From Pseudomonadota bacterium (GTDB lineage Bacteria; Pseudomonadota; Alphaproteobacteria; Rhizobiales; Xanthobacteraceae), in assembly GCA_023451825.1 (NCBI GenBank), contig JAEXYA010000061.1:1-42348 (forward strand): a stretch of DNA of 42,348 nt. Reading direction: 5' to 3'. Shown here in pieces: positions 1-8,621 of this stretch. Each line of letters begins with the position of its first letter. Within the stretch, counting starts at the first letter, position 1. A program made the position numbers and the translations under genes. Under the pieces are notes generated by a model. It had not been told where the DNA came from and made no database searches. It saw nothing but the letters and a program-made list of their open reading frames with translations.

Positions 1-62
1 GTGCCCACCTTCAAGTGTGCGGCTGATCAAGGTGGGCACGCTACGCTTTGCCCACCCTACAA
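1..62. repeat. REP-like palindromic intergenic repeat (left edge)
   Basis: The first 62 bases carry the GTGGGCA-type core twice (near 1-10 and 31-40) plus an inverted partner (TGCCCACC near 49-56), forming a palindromic arrangement. It lies just downstream of the Hpt gene that ends at 68. Palindromes of this GTGGGC/GCCCAC type are common between genes of Bradyrhizobium relatives. The element may continue beyond the window edge. Confidence 0.5.
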
Positions 63-67
63 GACGG

Positions 68-646
68 CTACGGCGCGATGCTCGGCACCGCCAGCGCATC
101 CAAGTGCTCCGGCCGATCCCTGTTCACCACCGTCAGATAGTCGTCCGCCACCGCACGCAGGCGGTTGGAGAGTTCTTCCGCCACGCCGGCCTTTTCGATG
201 GTGTTGTGCTCGCGCACGATCGCCTGCACGGCGTCGATATGATGCTGGATCAGGTCCGGCGGCACGGCATCGAGACGGGGCGCATGTTCGATGATGCGGC
301 ACAGGCTCTCCGCCGCCGTGCCCGCGGCCGGAAAACCGAAGGTCGGCGCGTCACCCTTGATGTCATGCGCTGCGCGAAACAGTTCGCCGCGTGTCAGGTC
401 GGTGAAGCCCTTGGCGAGCACGGCTGCATGCGCGGCCGCGAGCCGATCGCATTCGGCGCGCATCCAGGTCTTGAACTCGCCGGAGAGATTGGCCAGCGCC
501 GCTTCGGCGCGCGCGACGGGATCGTCGAGCTCGCGATCTCCGGTGGCGCGGATCGCGCGCTTCAGCGTGTTGTGCGGCGTGATGACGGCGTGATCGGCGA
601 ACGTCTGGACCATCGCCGCATGTCGCTTGTCCCTGGTCATCGGCAA
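68..646 (-). CDS. Hpt-domain histidine phosphotransfer protein
   Basis: A 192-residue soluble protein with no signal peptide. An HxxKG-type phosphotransfer motif (H94-D-I-K97-G98) lies in a helical context typical of Hpt domains, which relay phosphate from hybrid kinases to response regulators. It sits 11 bases downstream of a CheY-like receiver gene (658-1203) on the same strand, so the two are probably co-transcribed and may form a phosphorelay pair. No kinase is nearby; the phosphate donor must be encoded elsewhere. The Hpt assignment rests on the motif and the neighbour. Confidence 0.75.
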   Translation of the reverse strand: MPMTRDKRHAAMVQTFADHAVITPHNTLKRAIRATGDRELDDPVARAEAALANLSGEFKTWMRAECDRLAAAHAAVLAKGFTDLTRGELFRAAHDIKGDAPTFGFPAAGTAAESLCRIIEHAPRLDAVPPDLIQHHIDAVQAIVREHNTIEKAGVAEELSNRLRAVADDYLTVVNRDRPEHLDALAVPSIAP

Positions 647-657
647 TTCTCCAAAAA

Positions 658-1203
658 TCAGCTGCTGACGCGGGCTTTATCGAGCAGCGAGGGTTGCTGC
701 AGGATTTCCGCTTCACCGCCATTGCGACGCTCGGGGCCGATATAGGCCACGGTGGTGTTGCGACGGCGATCGGGCCCGAAGAAATTACGTGTTTTGATAA
801 AGGGGCGGGGATGCGCGACCACGCTCATGATGCGCTGATAAAGCCCCTTGGCTGAAATCGGTTTGGCAAGAAATTCGGTGACGCCGGCATCGCGGGCCAT
901 GGTGACGCGGCGCTTTTCGGAATGCGCGGTCAGCATGATGATCGGGGCATAGGGATTGCCCTTGGAATCCGGCTGCCGGATCATCTGCGTCAATTCGAGT
1001 CCGTCGAAGATCGGCATGGCCCAATCGGCGATCACGATATCGGGGACATAGTGGCTGTACATTTCCAGCGCGGTGGCGCCGTCCTCGGCTTCATAGACTT
1101 CGCGCGCGCCGAACGAATGCAGCAGCGTGCGCAGGATGCGCCGCATATGCGGATTGTCGTCGCAGATCAGGAAGCGAAGCTTGTTGAAGTCGATACGGTA
1201 CAT
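658..1203 (-). CDS. CheY-like response regulator receiver protein
   Basis: A 181-residue single-domain response regulator. The receiver fold spans about residues 8-130: acidic pair D15-D16, phospho-acceptor D60 (in IADWAMP), T92 (in MLTAHS) and K114 (in FLAKP). No DNA-binding output domain follows. The roughly 50-residue tail contains two copies of a GPxRR motif (GPDRRR and GPERR), a tail seen in other alphaproteobacterial receivers. It is the first gene of a two-gene unit with the Hpt protein and probably acts by protein-protein contact. The target cannot be told from the sequence. Confidence 0.88.
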   Translation of the reverse strand: MYRIDFNKLRFLICDDNPHMRRILRTLLHSFGAREVYEAEDGATALEMYSHYVPDIVIADWAMPIFDGLELTQMIRQPDSKGNPYAPIIMLTAHSEKRRVTMARDAGVTEFLAKPISAKGLYQRIMSVVAHPRPFIKTRNFFGPDRRRNTTVAYIGPERRNGGEAEILQQPSLLDKARVSS

Positions 1204-1256
1204 GGTCCGGCCCGGGCAAGGTCAGTTACCTCGCGTTAACCATAGGGGCGCGGGGG

Positions 1257-2273
1257 TTAACGAAGGGTTGAGGCGCCGGGGAACGATGACCTCACGCCGA
1301 AGCGCTTGCGGTGGTCGCCGGGGCTCAGGCCCGCGATCCTGACAAACACCTTGCGGAACGAACCGGCGTCCTCATAGCCGACCTCCCAGGCGATCCGTTC
1401 GATGGAATCGCTCGTGGTCTCGAGCAACTCGCGTGCCTTGCTGACGCGCAGTTGCTGGCAATATTCGGTGGGCTTGAGCCCGACGGCCTTGTGAAAGCGG
1501 CGCTGAAAGGTGCGCTCTTCCAGGCCGGCGCGTTTGGCCATGATGCCGGCGGTGACGCCGCGTGGCCCGACCTTTTGCAGCCAGCGCTGGATCTTGAGGA
1601 TCGGCAGATCGCCATGGGACAAGTTGGGCGCAAACGTGCTGTAGAAGCGTTGCTCGCGACCGGGCGCGTCCAGCACCAGATAGCGCGCCGTCTCCGTCAT
1701 GGCCGTGCGTCCGAGCAGTCGTTCAACGAAGCGCAGGCCGAGATCGGTCCAGGCCATGAGGCCACCCGCCGTGATGAGGTCGCCGTGGTCGATCATCAAC
1801 TCGTCCGTGTCGAGGATCACGTCCGGAAACCGTTCGGCATAGAAGGTGGTCAGGTCGTAATGTGTCGTGGCCGTGCGGCCCTGGAGCAATCCGGTTTCCG
1901 CAAGCAGAAATCCGCCGCCGCACACGGCTGCGAGAATAATGCCGGCGCCATGCTGCTCGCGTAGCCAGTCGATCAGGTCCTGGCTGAACTGCTTCGTCGA
2001 TGGCGAGCGACACGGCGGCATGATGATCGCAAACGGCGGTCCGTCATGCCCGGGCGCCGTGTCTGTCAGCCGCGTCAGCGTCCCCTTGACGCCGTCGGCT
2101 GCAATCTGACTGGTCCGCAGCACCGGCGCGCCGAGGCCTAGCCGCCTGCGCACCAGCAGGTCCGCATAGAAGAACAGGTCGACCAGTCCAAGCGCGGCAG
2201 ACATCTGCACGCCCGGATACATCAGAATGCCAATTTCCGGCGGCGCACTCACCGCGATGCGCGTCCTGGCCAT
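1257..2273 (-). CDS. GlxA-family transcriptional regulator (DJ-1/PfpI domain plus AraC HTH)
   Basis: A 338-residue regulator. The N-terminal half is a DJ-1/PfpI-like class I glutamine amidotransferase fold, with the nucleophile-elbow segment AAVCGGGFLLAE. The C-terminal ~100 residues form an AraC-type double helix-turn-helix (ERTFQRRFHKAVGLKPTEY and WEVGYEDAGSFRKVF). Such GlxA-type proteins act as ligand-responsive regulators, usually without enzyme activity. It is divergent from the Tat-exported alpha/beta hydrolase at 2390 with 116 bases between starts, so it may regulate that gene and the hydrolase after it; that is inference from position. Confidence 0.88.
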   Translation of the reverse strand: MARTRIAVSAPPEIGILMYPGVQMSAALGLVDLFFYADLLVRRRLGLGAPVLRTSQIAADGVKGTLTRLTDTAPGHDGPPFAIIMPPCRSPSTKQFSQDLIDWLREQHGAGIILAAVCGGGFLLAETGLLQGRTATTHYDLTTFYAERFPDVILDTDELMIDHGDLITAGGLMAWTDLGLRFVERLLGRTAMTETARYLVLDAPGREQRFYSTFAPNLSHGDLPILKIQRWLQKVGPRGVTAGIMAKRAGLEERTFQRRFHKAVGLKPTEYCQQLRVSKARELLETTSDSIERIAWEVGYEDAGSFRKVFVRIAGLSPGDHRKRFGVRSSFPGASTLR

Positions 2274-2389
2274 TTGTCGGTTTCGCCCCGGATTTTGTCG
2301 CTTCCGCCAATCCCTACCACATGAGCACTCAGTTACCTCTCGAAAAGGCAGCGGTCATGGCGCCTCTGCCGATTTGAGGGAGCTCTCCG

Positions 2390-3376
2390 ATGTCCGACGA
2401 CCGATCCCGTTCCAGTGTGCAATCGCGACGCGATGTCCTTGTGGGCGCCATCGCCGTCACCGGTGTTGCGATGACTTTGTCCGCCAACGCGCAGACGCCT
2501 TCATCGGGCCCTCGAAAGACAACTTCATCCAGCGCAGGAGACAAACGCATGGGCACGATCACTGTGAAGGACGGCACCGAGATTTTCTACAAGGACTGGG
2601 GGAAGGGGCCGGCGATCGTCTTCCACCACGGCTGGCCGTTGAGCGCGGACGACTGGGACAGCCAGTTGCTGTATTTCCTGTCGCAGGGATTTCGCGTCGT
2701 CGCCTATGACCGCCGCGGCCATGGCCGCTCCAGCCCGTCTTTCACCCATAACGACATGGACACCTATGCCGATGACTGCGCGGCGCTGGTGAAGCATCTC
2801 GGCCTCAAGGGCGCGATCCATGTCGGCCATTCCACCGGTGGCGGAGAGGTGACGCGTTTCGTCGCCAAGCATGGCGGCAACGGCGTGGTCTCCAAGGCCG
2901 TTTTGATGAATGCGATCCCGCCGGTGATGGTGAAGTCCGACAAGAACCCCGGCGGTCTCCCCATCGAGGTGTTCAACGGCATGCGCGCCTCTTTCATCCG
3001 CAGCCGCGGGCAGTTCTATCGCGACATCGCGTCGGGACCGTTCTACGGCTTCAACCGGCCCGGCGCGAAAGTCATGCAGGGCATTGTCGACGACTGGTGG
3101 CGGCAGAGCATGATGGGCGATGCCAAGGCTCAATATGATTGCATCAAGACGTTCTCCGAAACCGACTTCACCGAAGATCTGAAGAAGATCCAGGTGCCGG
3201 TGCTGGTGATGCATGGCGAGGACGATCAGATCGTGCCGGTTGCAGACTCCGCCCCGCTCGCGGCGAAGCTCCTGAAGAATGCGACCCTGAAAATCTATCC
3301 GGGTTTTCCGCATGGCATGTTCGCAACCCATCCCGAGGTCATCAACGCTGATCTGCTGGCATTCTTCAAAAGCTGA
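2390..3376 (+). CDS. Tat-exported alpha/beta hydrolase (non-heme haloperoxidase/arylesterase type)
   Basis: A 328-residue protein with a twin-arginine signal (SRRDVL at 12-17, then a hydrophobic stretch to about 34). The mature part is an alpha/beta hydrolase of the chloroperoxidase/arylesterase class: oxyanion HGWPLS near 80, nucleophile S148 in GHSTGGG, a probable acid in HGEDDQIVP and the catalytic His in GFPHGM. Family members hydrolyse esters or lactones and can show perhydrolase activity; the natural substrate is unknown. The usual cytoplasmic version begins near residue 54 (MGTITVKDG), so export is an added feature. It is followed by another Tat-exported hydrolase at 3458 and probably shares its transcript. 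Confidence 0.87.
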   Translation: MSDDRSRSSVQSRRDVLVGAIAVTGVAMTLSANAQTPSSGPRKTTSSSAGDKRMGTITVKDGTEIFYKDWGKGPAIVFHHGWPLSADDWDSQLLYFLSQGFRVVAYDRRGHGRSSPSFTHNDMDTYADDCAALVKHLGLKGAIHVGHSTGGGEVTRFVAKHGGNGVVSKAVLMNAIPPVMVKSDKNPGGLPIEVFNGMRASFIRSRGQFYRDIASGPFYGFNRPGAKVMQGIVDDWWRQSMMGDAKAQYDCIKTFSETDFTEDLKKIQVPVLVMHGEDDQIVPVADSAPLAAKLLKNATLKIYPGFPHGMFATHPEVINADLLAFFKS

Positions 3377-3457
3377 TCGCGCGCGCTCCGCCGCCTCGTG
3401 ACGCACGACGCCACGCGGCGGCCCATCAGACTTCACTTCAAAGATGAGAGAGACATC

Positions 3458-4267
3458 ATGTGTGACGATTGCAATGCGATCGGCCGTCGATCCTTCCTGA
3501 CGGCATTTGTCGGCGCGGGCGCCGCCGCGGCGGCGCTGACCATGAACACCGGCTCCGCGGAGGCTGCCTCGATGGACGCCTATGCGGACTCGCCGAATGC
3601 CGTGCTCCCGAACCCGAACATGCAGCTCGACTTGTCGCGCACCGCGCTCGTGGTGATCGACCCGCAGGTCGATTTCATGAGCCCGAAAAGTCCCGCATGG
3701 CCGGTGGTCGGCGAAAGCGTGACTGAACAGAAGCTCGTGCCCAATCTCGTGCGCCTGTTTCAGGCGTCGAAGAAGGCCGGCATCACCGTGGCGATCTCGC
3801 CGCATTACTACTATCCGCACGACCATCGCTGGAAGTTCTCCGGCCCATTGGAGATCTATCAGCACAAGATCGGCATGTTCAATCGCAAGGGGCCGTTGAC
3901 CCTCGATGGTTTCGCCGGATCGGGTGCCGAATTCATGGACGAGTTCAAGCCCTATATCGACGACGGCAAGACCATCGTCTGTTCACCGCACAAGCTCTAC
4001 AGCCCACAGGCCAACGACCTCGTCCTGCAGCTGCGCAAGCAGCGGGTGGAGCAGGTGATCCTTGCCGGGATGGCCGCCAATCTCTGCGTGGAATCGCATC
4101 TGCGGCATCTGCTTGAAGAAGGGTTCGAAGTCGCGGTGGTGCGCGATGCGGTGGCGACCGCGAAGTTGCCTGATGGGGACGGCTACCTGGCTGCGCTGAC
4201 GAATTTCCGTTTCATCGCGAACGGACTGTGGACCACCGACGAGACCGTCAAGCGCCTCGGCGCGTAG
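3458..4267 (+). CDS. Tat-exported isochorismatase-family cysteine hydrolase
   Basis: A 269-residue protein. I chose the ATG at 3458 because it follows a purine-rich AGAGAG stretch and opens directly into a Tat signal (RRSFL at 10-14, hydrophobic to ~35); a GTG 60 bases upstream is possible. The isochorismatase-like fold shows the usual triad: aspartate in VVIDPQVDF (D68/D72), K179 and nucleophile C210 in ANLCVESHL. Family enzymes cleave amides, ureas or enol ethers; the substrate is unknown. The start is 81 bases after the upstream hydrolase, which suggests one transcript and a shared periplasmic role. Confidence 0.87.
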   Translation: MCDDCNAIGRRSFLTAFVGAGAAAAALTMNTGSAEAASMDAYADSPNAVLPNPNMQLDLSRTALVVIDPQVDFMSPKSPAWPVVGESVTEQKLVPNLVRLFQASKKAGITVAISPHYYYPHDHRWKFSGPLEIYQHKIGMFNRKGPLTLDGFAGSGAEFMDEFKPYIDDGKTIVCSPHKLYSPQANDLVLQLRKQRVEQVILAGMAANLCVESHLRHLLEEGFEVAVVRDAVATAKLPDGDGYLAALTNFRFIANGLWTTDETVKRLGA

Positions 4268-4330
4268 CGCATGGAAACTCTTGCGCGGCGAGACGGCACA
4301 TGCTGCCGCGCGCCGCGCGAGGAGGGCCGT

Positions 4331-5110
4331 TCAATAACTGAACTGTTCGCTGATGATGCGTTCTTCGAGACTGTGGCCGGGATCGAACAGCATGCGCATC
4401 GAGATGGTGCGGTCGGCGATCACCTCGACCCGCCGCACGTCGCGGGCTTCGTCGTGATCGGCGACTGCCGCCACCGGACGCTTGTCGCCTTCCAGCACTT
4501 CGATGACAACGAACGCCTTGTTCGGCAGCAAGGCGCCACGCCAGCGGCGCGGGCGGAAGGCGCTGATCGGGGTCAGAGCGAGCAAAGCGGCATTGATCGG
4601 CAGGATCGGGCCTTGCGCCGACAGGTTATAAGCGGTGGAGCCGGCTGGCGTGGCGACCAGAATGCCGTCGGCGATCAGCTCGGCCATCCGCTCCTGCTCG
4701 TCGATCAGGATGCGCAGCCTTGCCGCCTGATGGGTCTGCCGGAACAGCGAGACCTCGTTGATGGCGTGGTGGATATGGACGTTGCCATGCACGTCGGTGG
4801 CGCGCATCAGCAGCGGATTGATCAGTGTTTCGCGCGCGGCGGCGAGGCGCTCGTGCAGATTGATCGTCGAATATTCATTCATCAGGAAGCCGACGGTGCC
4901 GCGATGCATGCCGTAGATCGGCTTGCCCGTGCGCATGTGGTCGTGCAGCGTTTTCAGCATCAATCCATCGCCACCAAGGGCGACGATGACGTCGGCCTTC
5001 GCGGGATCGTCATTGCCGTAGATCTGCACGAGCTGTGCATAGGCAGCCTGCGCTTCCTCGCTGTTGCTGGCAACGAAGGCGATCCGGTCGAGGCGCTTGG
5101 GCGTGGTCAT
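4331..5110 (-). CDS. nadK: NAD kinase
   Basis: A 259-residue NAD kinase that phosphorylates NAD to NADP in the cytoplasm. Visible family marks are the GGDG motif at 46-49 (IVALGGDGLMLK), the NE motif in HHAINEVSL and the conserved TPAGSTAYNLSAQGP segment. The ATG at 5110 gives MTTPKRLDRIAFVAS, matching the usual alphaproteobacterial start; the in-frame codons further upstream look like non-coding sequence. It is transcribed alone, convergent with the isochorismatase-family gene. Confidence 0.93.
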   Translation of the reverse strand: MTTPKRLDRIAFVASNSEEAQAAYAQLVQIYGNDDPAKADVIVALGGDGLMLKTLHDHMRTGKPIYGMHRGTVGFLMNEYSTINLHERLAAARETLINPLLMRATDVHGNVHIHHAINEVSLFRQTHQAARLRILIDEQERMAELIADGILVATPAGSTAYNLSAQGPILPINAALLALTPISAFRPRRWRGALLPNKAFVVIEVLEGDKRPVAAVADHDEARDVRRVEVIADRTISMRMLFDPGHSLEERIISEQFSY

Positions 5111-5316
5111 GGCGGAGATCGCGGGCCTCGGGCTCGAACGTGGGCTCAATATGTGCCGCGGTCTGTATCGACCGGGCTGTCGGTTGTCGAGCCGCACTTA
5201 ACGGCAGTTCGGGGTGGAATGTCGAGAGGGCAGGTCGGGGATGGTTACCCGGAGCAGTGCTCGGCTTCGGAGGATGGGTATCGCGTCGCTCAAGCCATCC
5301 GACGGCTGCGAGATGC

Positions 5317-5353
5317 AAAAAGCCGGCGCAGCCCGCTGGGCCCCGCCGGCTTT
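5317..5353 (-). terminator. Rho-independent terminator after the TPR gene
   Basis: A 10-bp GC-rich stem (5319-5328 paired with 5344-5353) is followed on the minus strand by a T-run. It lies 20 bases past the stop codon of the TPR protein gene (5374-5928), matching termination of that gene. Confidence 0.7.
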
Positions 5354-5373
5354 GAACCGATCCGCGAATGGGA

Positions 5374-5928
5374 TCAGTAGGTGAGACCGGTGCCCGGCGC
5401 CTGTGCGAGCGCGTCGGCCAGCGATTTGTATTCGGCGGAGTTGGTGCCGGTGAGCGAGGCGAGCTTGGTCAGGTGATACTGCGCCTGGTCGCGATTGCCC
5501 TGTTCGACCTGCCACAAACCGTAATATTGCCAGGTGCGGGCGTGGTTCGGATCGGCCTTGAGCGCGCGCTCGTAATAGGCTTGCGAGACCTTGTAGTCGC
5601 CGAGTTTGCGATAGGAATAGCCGATCAGATTGGCCACGTCGGCACGGTCATCCTGCTTCAGCGCCTTCAACTGCGCGATCGCGGATGTGTAGTCGTGCTT
5701 GTCGTAGATCGTCGCGTAAGCGGCGCGATAGCCGTCGAGGAAGGCGCGATCATCGGGCCTGGTCTCGTGATGCTTCTTGTCCTTGCTGCCCTTTTTCGAA
5801 TCCGATGCGGGCGGCGTGGATGGCGTGTCGCTGCCAGCGGCGAAGGCGGTGGTGAGGACGGACGGCGAGGCGACGATCACGGTTGAAAGCAGTGCAAGTG
5901 TCGTCAGCCGGAACAAAGACTTGGTCAT
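5374..5928 (-). CDS. Exported TPR-repeat protein
   Basis: A 184-residue protein with a classical signal peptide (MTKSLFRLTTLALL..., cleavage near AFAA at ~31). A Lys/Asp/Ser-rich linker follows to about residue 60, then two or three tetratricopeptide repeats; the clearest is VANLIGYSYRKLGDYKVSQ with YYERALKADPNHARTWQYYG. Periplasmic TPR proteins of this type usually hold other envelope proteins together. No partner is evident from the neighbours. It ends 20 bases before a strong terminator and is probably monocistronic. Confidence 0.8.
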   Translation of the reverse strand: MTKSLFRLTTLALLSTVIVASPSVLTTAFAAGSDTPSTPPASDSKKGSKDKKHHETRPDDRAFLDGYRAAYATIYDKHDYTSAIAQLKALKQDDRADVANLIGYSYRKLGDYKVSQAYYERALKADPNHARTWQYYGLWQVEQGNRDQAQYHLTKLASLTGTNSAEYKSLADALAQAPGTGLTY

Positions 5929-6197
5929 GCGGCGCTCCTGTTTGCAGCGGGATTAGTCTGGCACGGAAGCCAGCGGTTGTGAACACGGAATGAACACCGC
6001 AGACGGTTGTCCATTCCCGCAATGACGATCGCTTTTGAGCGGTATCCGCGCATGACGAAGATGTCACTGACATGAATGAAGGCTGCATGTGCGCGTCAGC
6101 ATGGGTTCAGCGCGCGCCCGCTAAATCTGTCGGCATGATCGACAAGCCCGGCCATCCGACCGGTCACTTTCTTGATCGGGACCGACAGGAGCAGACC

Positions 6198-6461
6198 ATG
6201 TTGAAAACCATTTCCGCCGCGCTGATCGCCGTCTCCATGCTGGCCGCACCGGCCATGGCCGGTGGCTTCCCGCATGCCAGCCGCGCCCATCATTCGCACA
6301 CGCTGGATGCGAAGGCGCAGATGCATCGCGGTCACGTCACGCATCATCGCCATATGCGACCGCATGCGCATCCGCATTTCAACTTCCACAAGAAGTTCGG
6401 CCATCACAAGAGCTTCAGGCATTCCGGCATGTCAGCCAAAACCGTGCACAAACACGGTTGA
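6198..6461 (+). CDS. Small histidine-rich secreted protein
   Basis: An 87-residue protein. The start at 6198 follows an AGGAG site 8 bases upstream and opens into a signal peptide (MLKTISAALIAVSMLAAPAMAGG). The mature ~66 residues contain roughly 20 histidines, many as HxH or HH pairs, with Lys/Arg and almost no acidic residues. That composition suggests metal binding or a nickel/copper/zinc sink in the periplasm, as an inference only; no recognised domain is visible. Similar short His-rich exported proteins occur in the Bradyrhizobium group. Confidence 0.72.
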   Translation: MLKTISAALIAVSMLAAPAMAGGFPHASRAHHSHTLDAKAQMHRGHVTHHRHMRPHAHPHFNFHKKFGHHKSFRHSGMSAKTVHKHG

Positions 6462-6464
6462 GGG

Positions 6465-6508
6465 CTCCGTGGTCGTGGCGTTCTCATTGCCCTGCTGCGG
6501 CCACGGAG
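6465..6508 (+). terminator. Possible terminator hairpin after the His-rich gene
   Basis: An 8-bp perfect stem (6465-6472 with 6501-6508, CTCCGTGG/CCACGGAG) is separated by 28 bases and followed by TTTAA. The loop is long and the T-run short, so this is a weak candidate. Confidence 0.35.
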
Positions 6509-6647
6509 TTTAACGGTCGCCCCGTCCGTCCCGCGTCCCCGGGACTGGCGGGGTGGACCCGTTATCGGCCCTGTCGTCACCGAGTTGCGAATTCCATTCC
6601 GAGCGCGAACCGTCTAGGACTCATGTGAGTTTAAACGGGCAGGCGGA

Positions 6648-7067
6648 ATGAGCTTGAATTTGCAGATGATACGCGCGGCCGCACTTTCGGCGGCATTGGG
6701 ATTGGGCGCCTGTGCAGGCCCGAGCGGGAATGTCAGTTTCGTCGAAAGCGCCAGCGGTGCGCAGCCGTTTCCGACCGCCTATCGCACCGATCTGCTCGCG
6801 TTCATGCGCACCTATCTCAACGATCCCGTCGGCGTGCGCGGCGCCATGCTTGCCGAACCAGTGCAGCGTACCGTGGGCGGCAATATGCGCTACATCGCCT
6901 GCGTTCGTTACTCGGCGAAGGATTTCAATGGGCGCTACACGCCCGTGCAGGAGCGCGGCGTTGCTTTCGTCGATGGCCGCCTCGAGCGCGTGGTCGATAA
7001 CAGCGCCGAGTTGTGTGCCGGTGCGAATTTTCAGCCGTTCCCCGAAATGGAAAAGATGACGCGCTGA
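6648..7067 (+). CDS. Putative lipoprotein, conserved hypothetical
   Basis: A 139-residue protein with a lipobox (LGACAG, Cys at residue 22) after a short hydrophobic signal, so probably lipid-anchored in the envelope. The mature domain (FPTAYRTDLLAFMRTYLNDP..., MRYIACVRYSAKD, AFVDGRLERV) resembles a small alpha/beta domain common in rhizobial lipoproteins of unknown function. The TspO gene starts 4 bases after its stop, indicating an operon. No catalytic motif is visible. Confidence 0.75.
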   Translation: MSLNLQMIRAAALSAALGLGACAGPSGNVSFVESASGAQPFPTAYRTDLLAFMRTYLNDPVGVRGAMLAEPVQRTVGGNMRYIACVRYSAKDFNGRYTPVQERGVAFVDGRLERVVDNSAELCAGANFQPFPEMEKMTR

Positions 7068-7071
7068 CGCC

Positions 7072-7548
7072 ATGAGCTTTCGTTCGATCACCCGCTTGCT
7101 GCTGTGCGTTGCTGTCTGCCTCGGCATCGGCATTGTCGGCTCGATCTTCACCAGGCCGGAAATTCCGACATGGTATGCGGGGCTTACGAAACCATCCTGG
7201 ACACCGCCGCCTTTCGCCTTTCCGATCGCCTGGACGACGCTTTACGTCATGATGGCCATCGCCTTCTGGCGGCTGTGGGATCGCGTGACACCTTCGGATA
7301 CGCGCCGGCGAACGATGATCTTCTTCGCGGTTCAGTTGGTGTTGAATGCGATCTGGTCGCCGGTATTTTTCGGCTGGCATGGAATCCGGAGCGGCCTCGT
7401 GATCATCGTTCTGATGGCGGTCTTCATCGCCACGACGATTGTCTCAGCGGTAAAAATAGACCGTCCTGCCGCCGCACTGCTCGTTCCGTATCTGTGCTGG
7501 GTGCTCTATGCGAGCACGATCAATGCTGGGGTGGTTGCCCTCAACTAA
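7072..7548 (+). CDS. tspO: TspO/MBR family tryptophan-rich sensory protein
   Basis: A 158-residue membrane protein with five predicted helices, matching TspO/MBR in length and motifs: WYAGLTKPSWTPP near residue 34, the FPIAWTTLYVMMAIAFWRLW helix, then QLVLNAIWSPVFFGWH and PYLCWVLYASTINAGV. The family binds tetrapyrroles and sterols and in photosynthetic alphaproteobacteria affects pigment gene expression and porphyrin traffic. It is translated right after the small lipoprotein (4-base gap), an association that may reflect an envelope role. Confidence 0.92.
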   Translation: MSFRSITRLLLCVAVCLGIGIVGSIFTRPEIPTWYAGLTKPSWTPPPFAFPIAWTTLYVMMAIAFWRLWDRVTPSDTRRRTMIFFAVQLVLNAIWSPVFFGWHGIRSGLVIIVLMAVFIATTIVSAVKIDRPAAALLVPYLCWVLYASTINAGVVALN

Positions 7549-7830
7549 ACGCAAGTCTGTCGCTGGTTTGCCGCAGGACGTTGCATGATATTTGCCGGTT
7601 TCGGCGCAAAACGTGCGCTGTTTCTTGCGGCAAAGTTGCGGCAAGCAGCCCGCTGCCGAGCGCGCTCTGCTGAACCAGATCCCGCGGCCCCGTGACTAAA
7701 TCCAATGAACCCGAGGTGTGGCTGATTTGTCGCACTCAAGAAAGTTCAACATGCCGGGGAGCGCCGCGAAGCAACCAAACTCCGGCCACGTTGTTTTCTG
7801 ACCGTCACAACGCAACACAGGGGATTTCAA

Positions 7831-8553
7831 ATGAAAAAGTTTCTGCTGAGCGCATCGGCCATCGTCGCCGTTGCTGCCGCGTCCACCTCGGCTTTCGCTG
7901 CCGACCTTCCGGCGCGCACTTACACCAAGGCTCCTGCCTACACGGCACCGGCCGTCGTTTATAACTGGACCGGTTTCTATATCGGCGGTCACGTCGGCGG
8001 CGCCTTCGGCGACAGCAACAGCATCATCGGCGACAGCGGCCGTTTCATGGGCGGCGTGCAGGGCGGCTTCGACTATCAGTTCGCCACCAACTGGGTGATG
8101 GGTATCGAGGCCAACTACAGCTGGATGGGCAACAACAATACAGGCTTCCTGTATTCGAACGGCACCACCGTGGTCGGCAACAACAGCGAACTCGGCTCGG
8201 TCACCGGTCGTCTCGGCTACACCTGGGGCCCGACCATGCTCTACGCCAAGGGCGGTTACGCCTGGCGCGGCAATAACGATCTCGCTGTGACGCCCGGCAT
8301 CGCGCCCACAACGGCGGTCCTCGTCGATGGCAACAGCAAGAGCGGCTACACCGTCGGCGGCGGTCTTGAATACATGTTCACGCCGAACTGGTCGGGCAAG
8401 ATCGAATATCAGTACTACAATTTCGGCAACACCACGCTCACCTCGACCGCTTTCCCGGCCGGCGTGACCAGCTTCAACAATGACGAGCACACCATCAAGG
8501 CCGGCTTGAACTATCGCTTCGGCTGGGGTGGCCCGCAGATCGCGCGCTACTAA
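7831..8553 (+). CDS. Outer-membrane beta-barrel protein (Omp25/Omp31-like)
   Basis: A 240-residue protein with signal peptide (MKKFLLSASAIVAVAAAS...AFAAD, cleavage near 24) and an eight-stranded porin-like barrel. Typical Rhizobiales signatures are present: YNWTGFYIGGHVGGAFG at the start of the mature barrel, YGWGP/YAKGGYAW-type strands, YTVGGGLEYMFTPNWSGKIEY, and the terminal strand HTIKAGLNYRFGW. It ends on an aromatic residue (Tyr), as outer-membrane proteins recognised by BamA usually do. A strong terminator follows, so it is monocistronic and likely highly expressed. Confidence 0.92.
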   Translation: MKKFLLSASAIVAVAAASTSAFAADLPARTYTKAPAYTAPAVVYNWTGFYIGGHVGGAFGDSNSIIGDSGRFMGGVQGGFDYQFATNWVMGIEANYSWMGNNNTGFLYSNGTTVVGNNSELGSVTGRLGYTWGPTMLYAKGGYAWRGNNDLAVTPGIAPTTAVLVDGNSKSGYTVGGGLEYMFTPNWSGKIEYQYYNFGNTTLTSTAFPAGVTSFNNDEHTIKAGLNYRFGWGGPQIARY

Positions 8554-8593
8554 GCGGGCGAGGCAGTCTGAACCGGGTTCTGCGGTTCGACGG

Positions 8594-8621
8594 AAAGGCC
8601 GGCGTCACGCCGGCCTTTTTT
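8594..8621 (+). terminator. Rho-independent terminator of the outer-membrane protein gene
   Basis: A perfect 11-bp stem (8594-8604 with 8608-8618) with a TCA loop runs into a T-run. It begins 41 bases after the stop codon. Confidence 0.9.

Noticed and set aside
2525..3865. Long minus-strand frame (446 codons) opposite the two hydrolase genes
   Set aside because: Arg/His-rich shadow of the coding strand; the plus-strand proteins have clear families.
4271..5380. Plus-strand frame (369 codons) opposite NAD kinase
   Set aside because: Shadow frame, high Arg/Gln/His, no domain; the minus-strand NAD kinase is certain.
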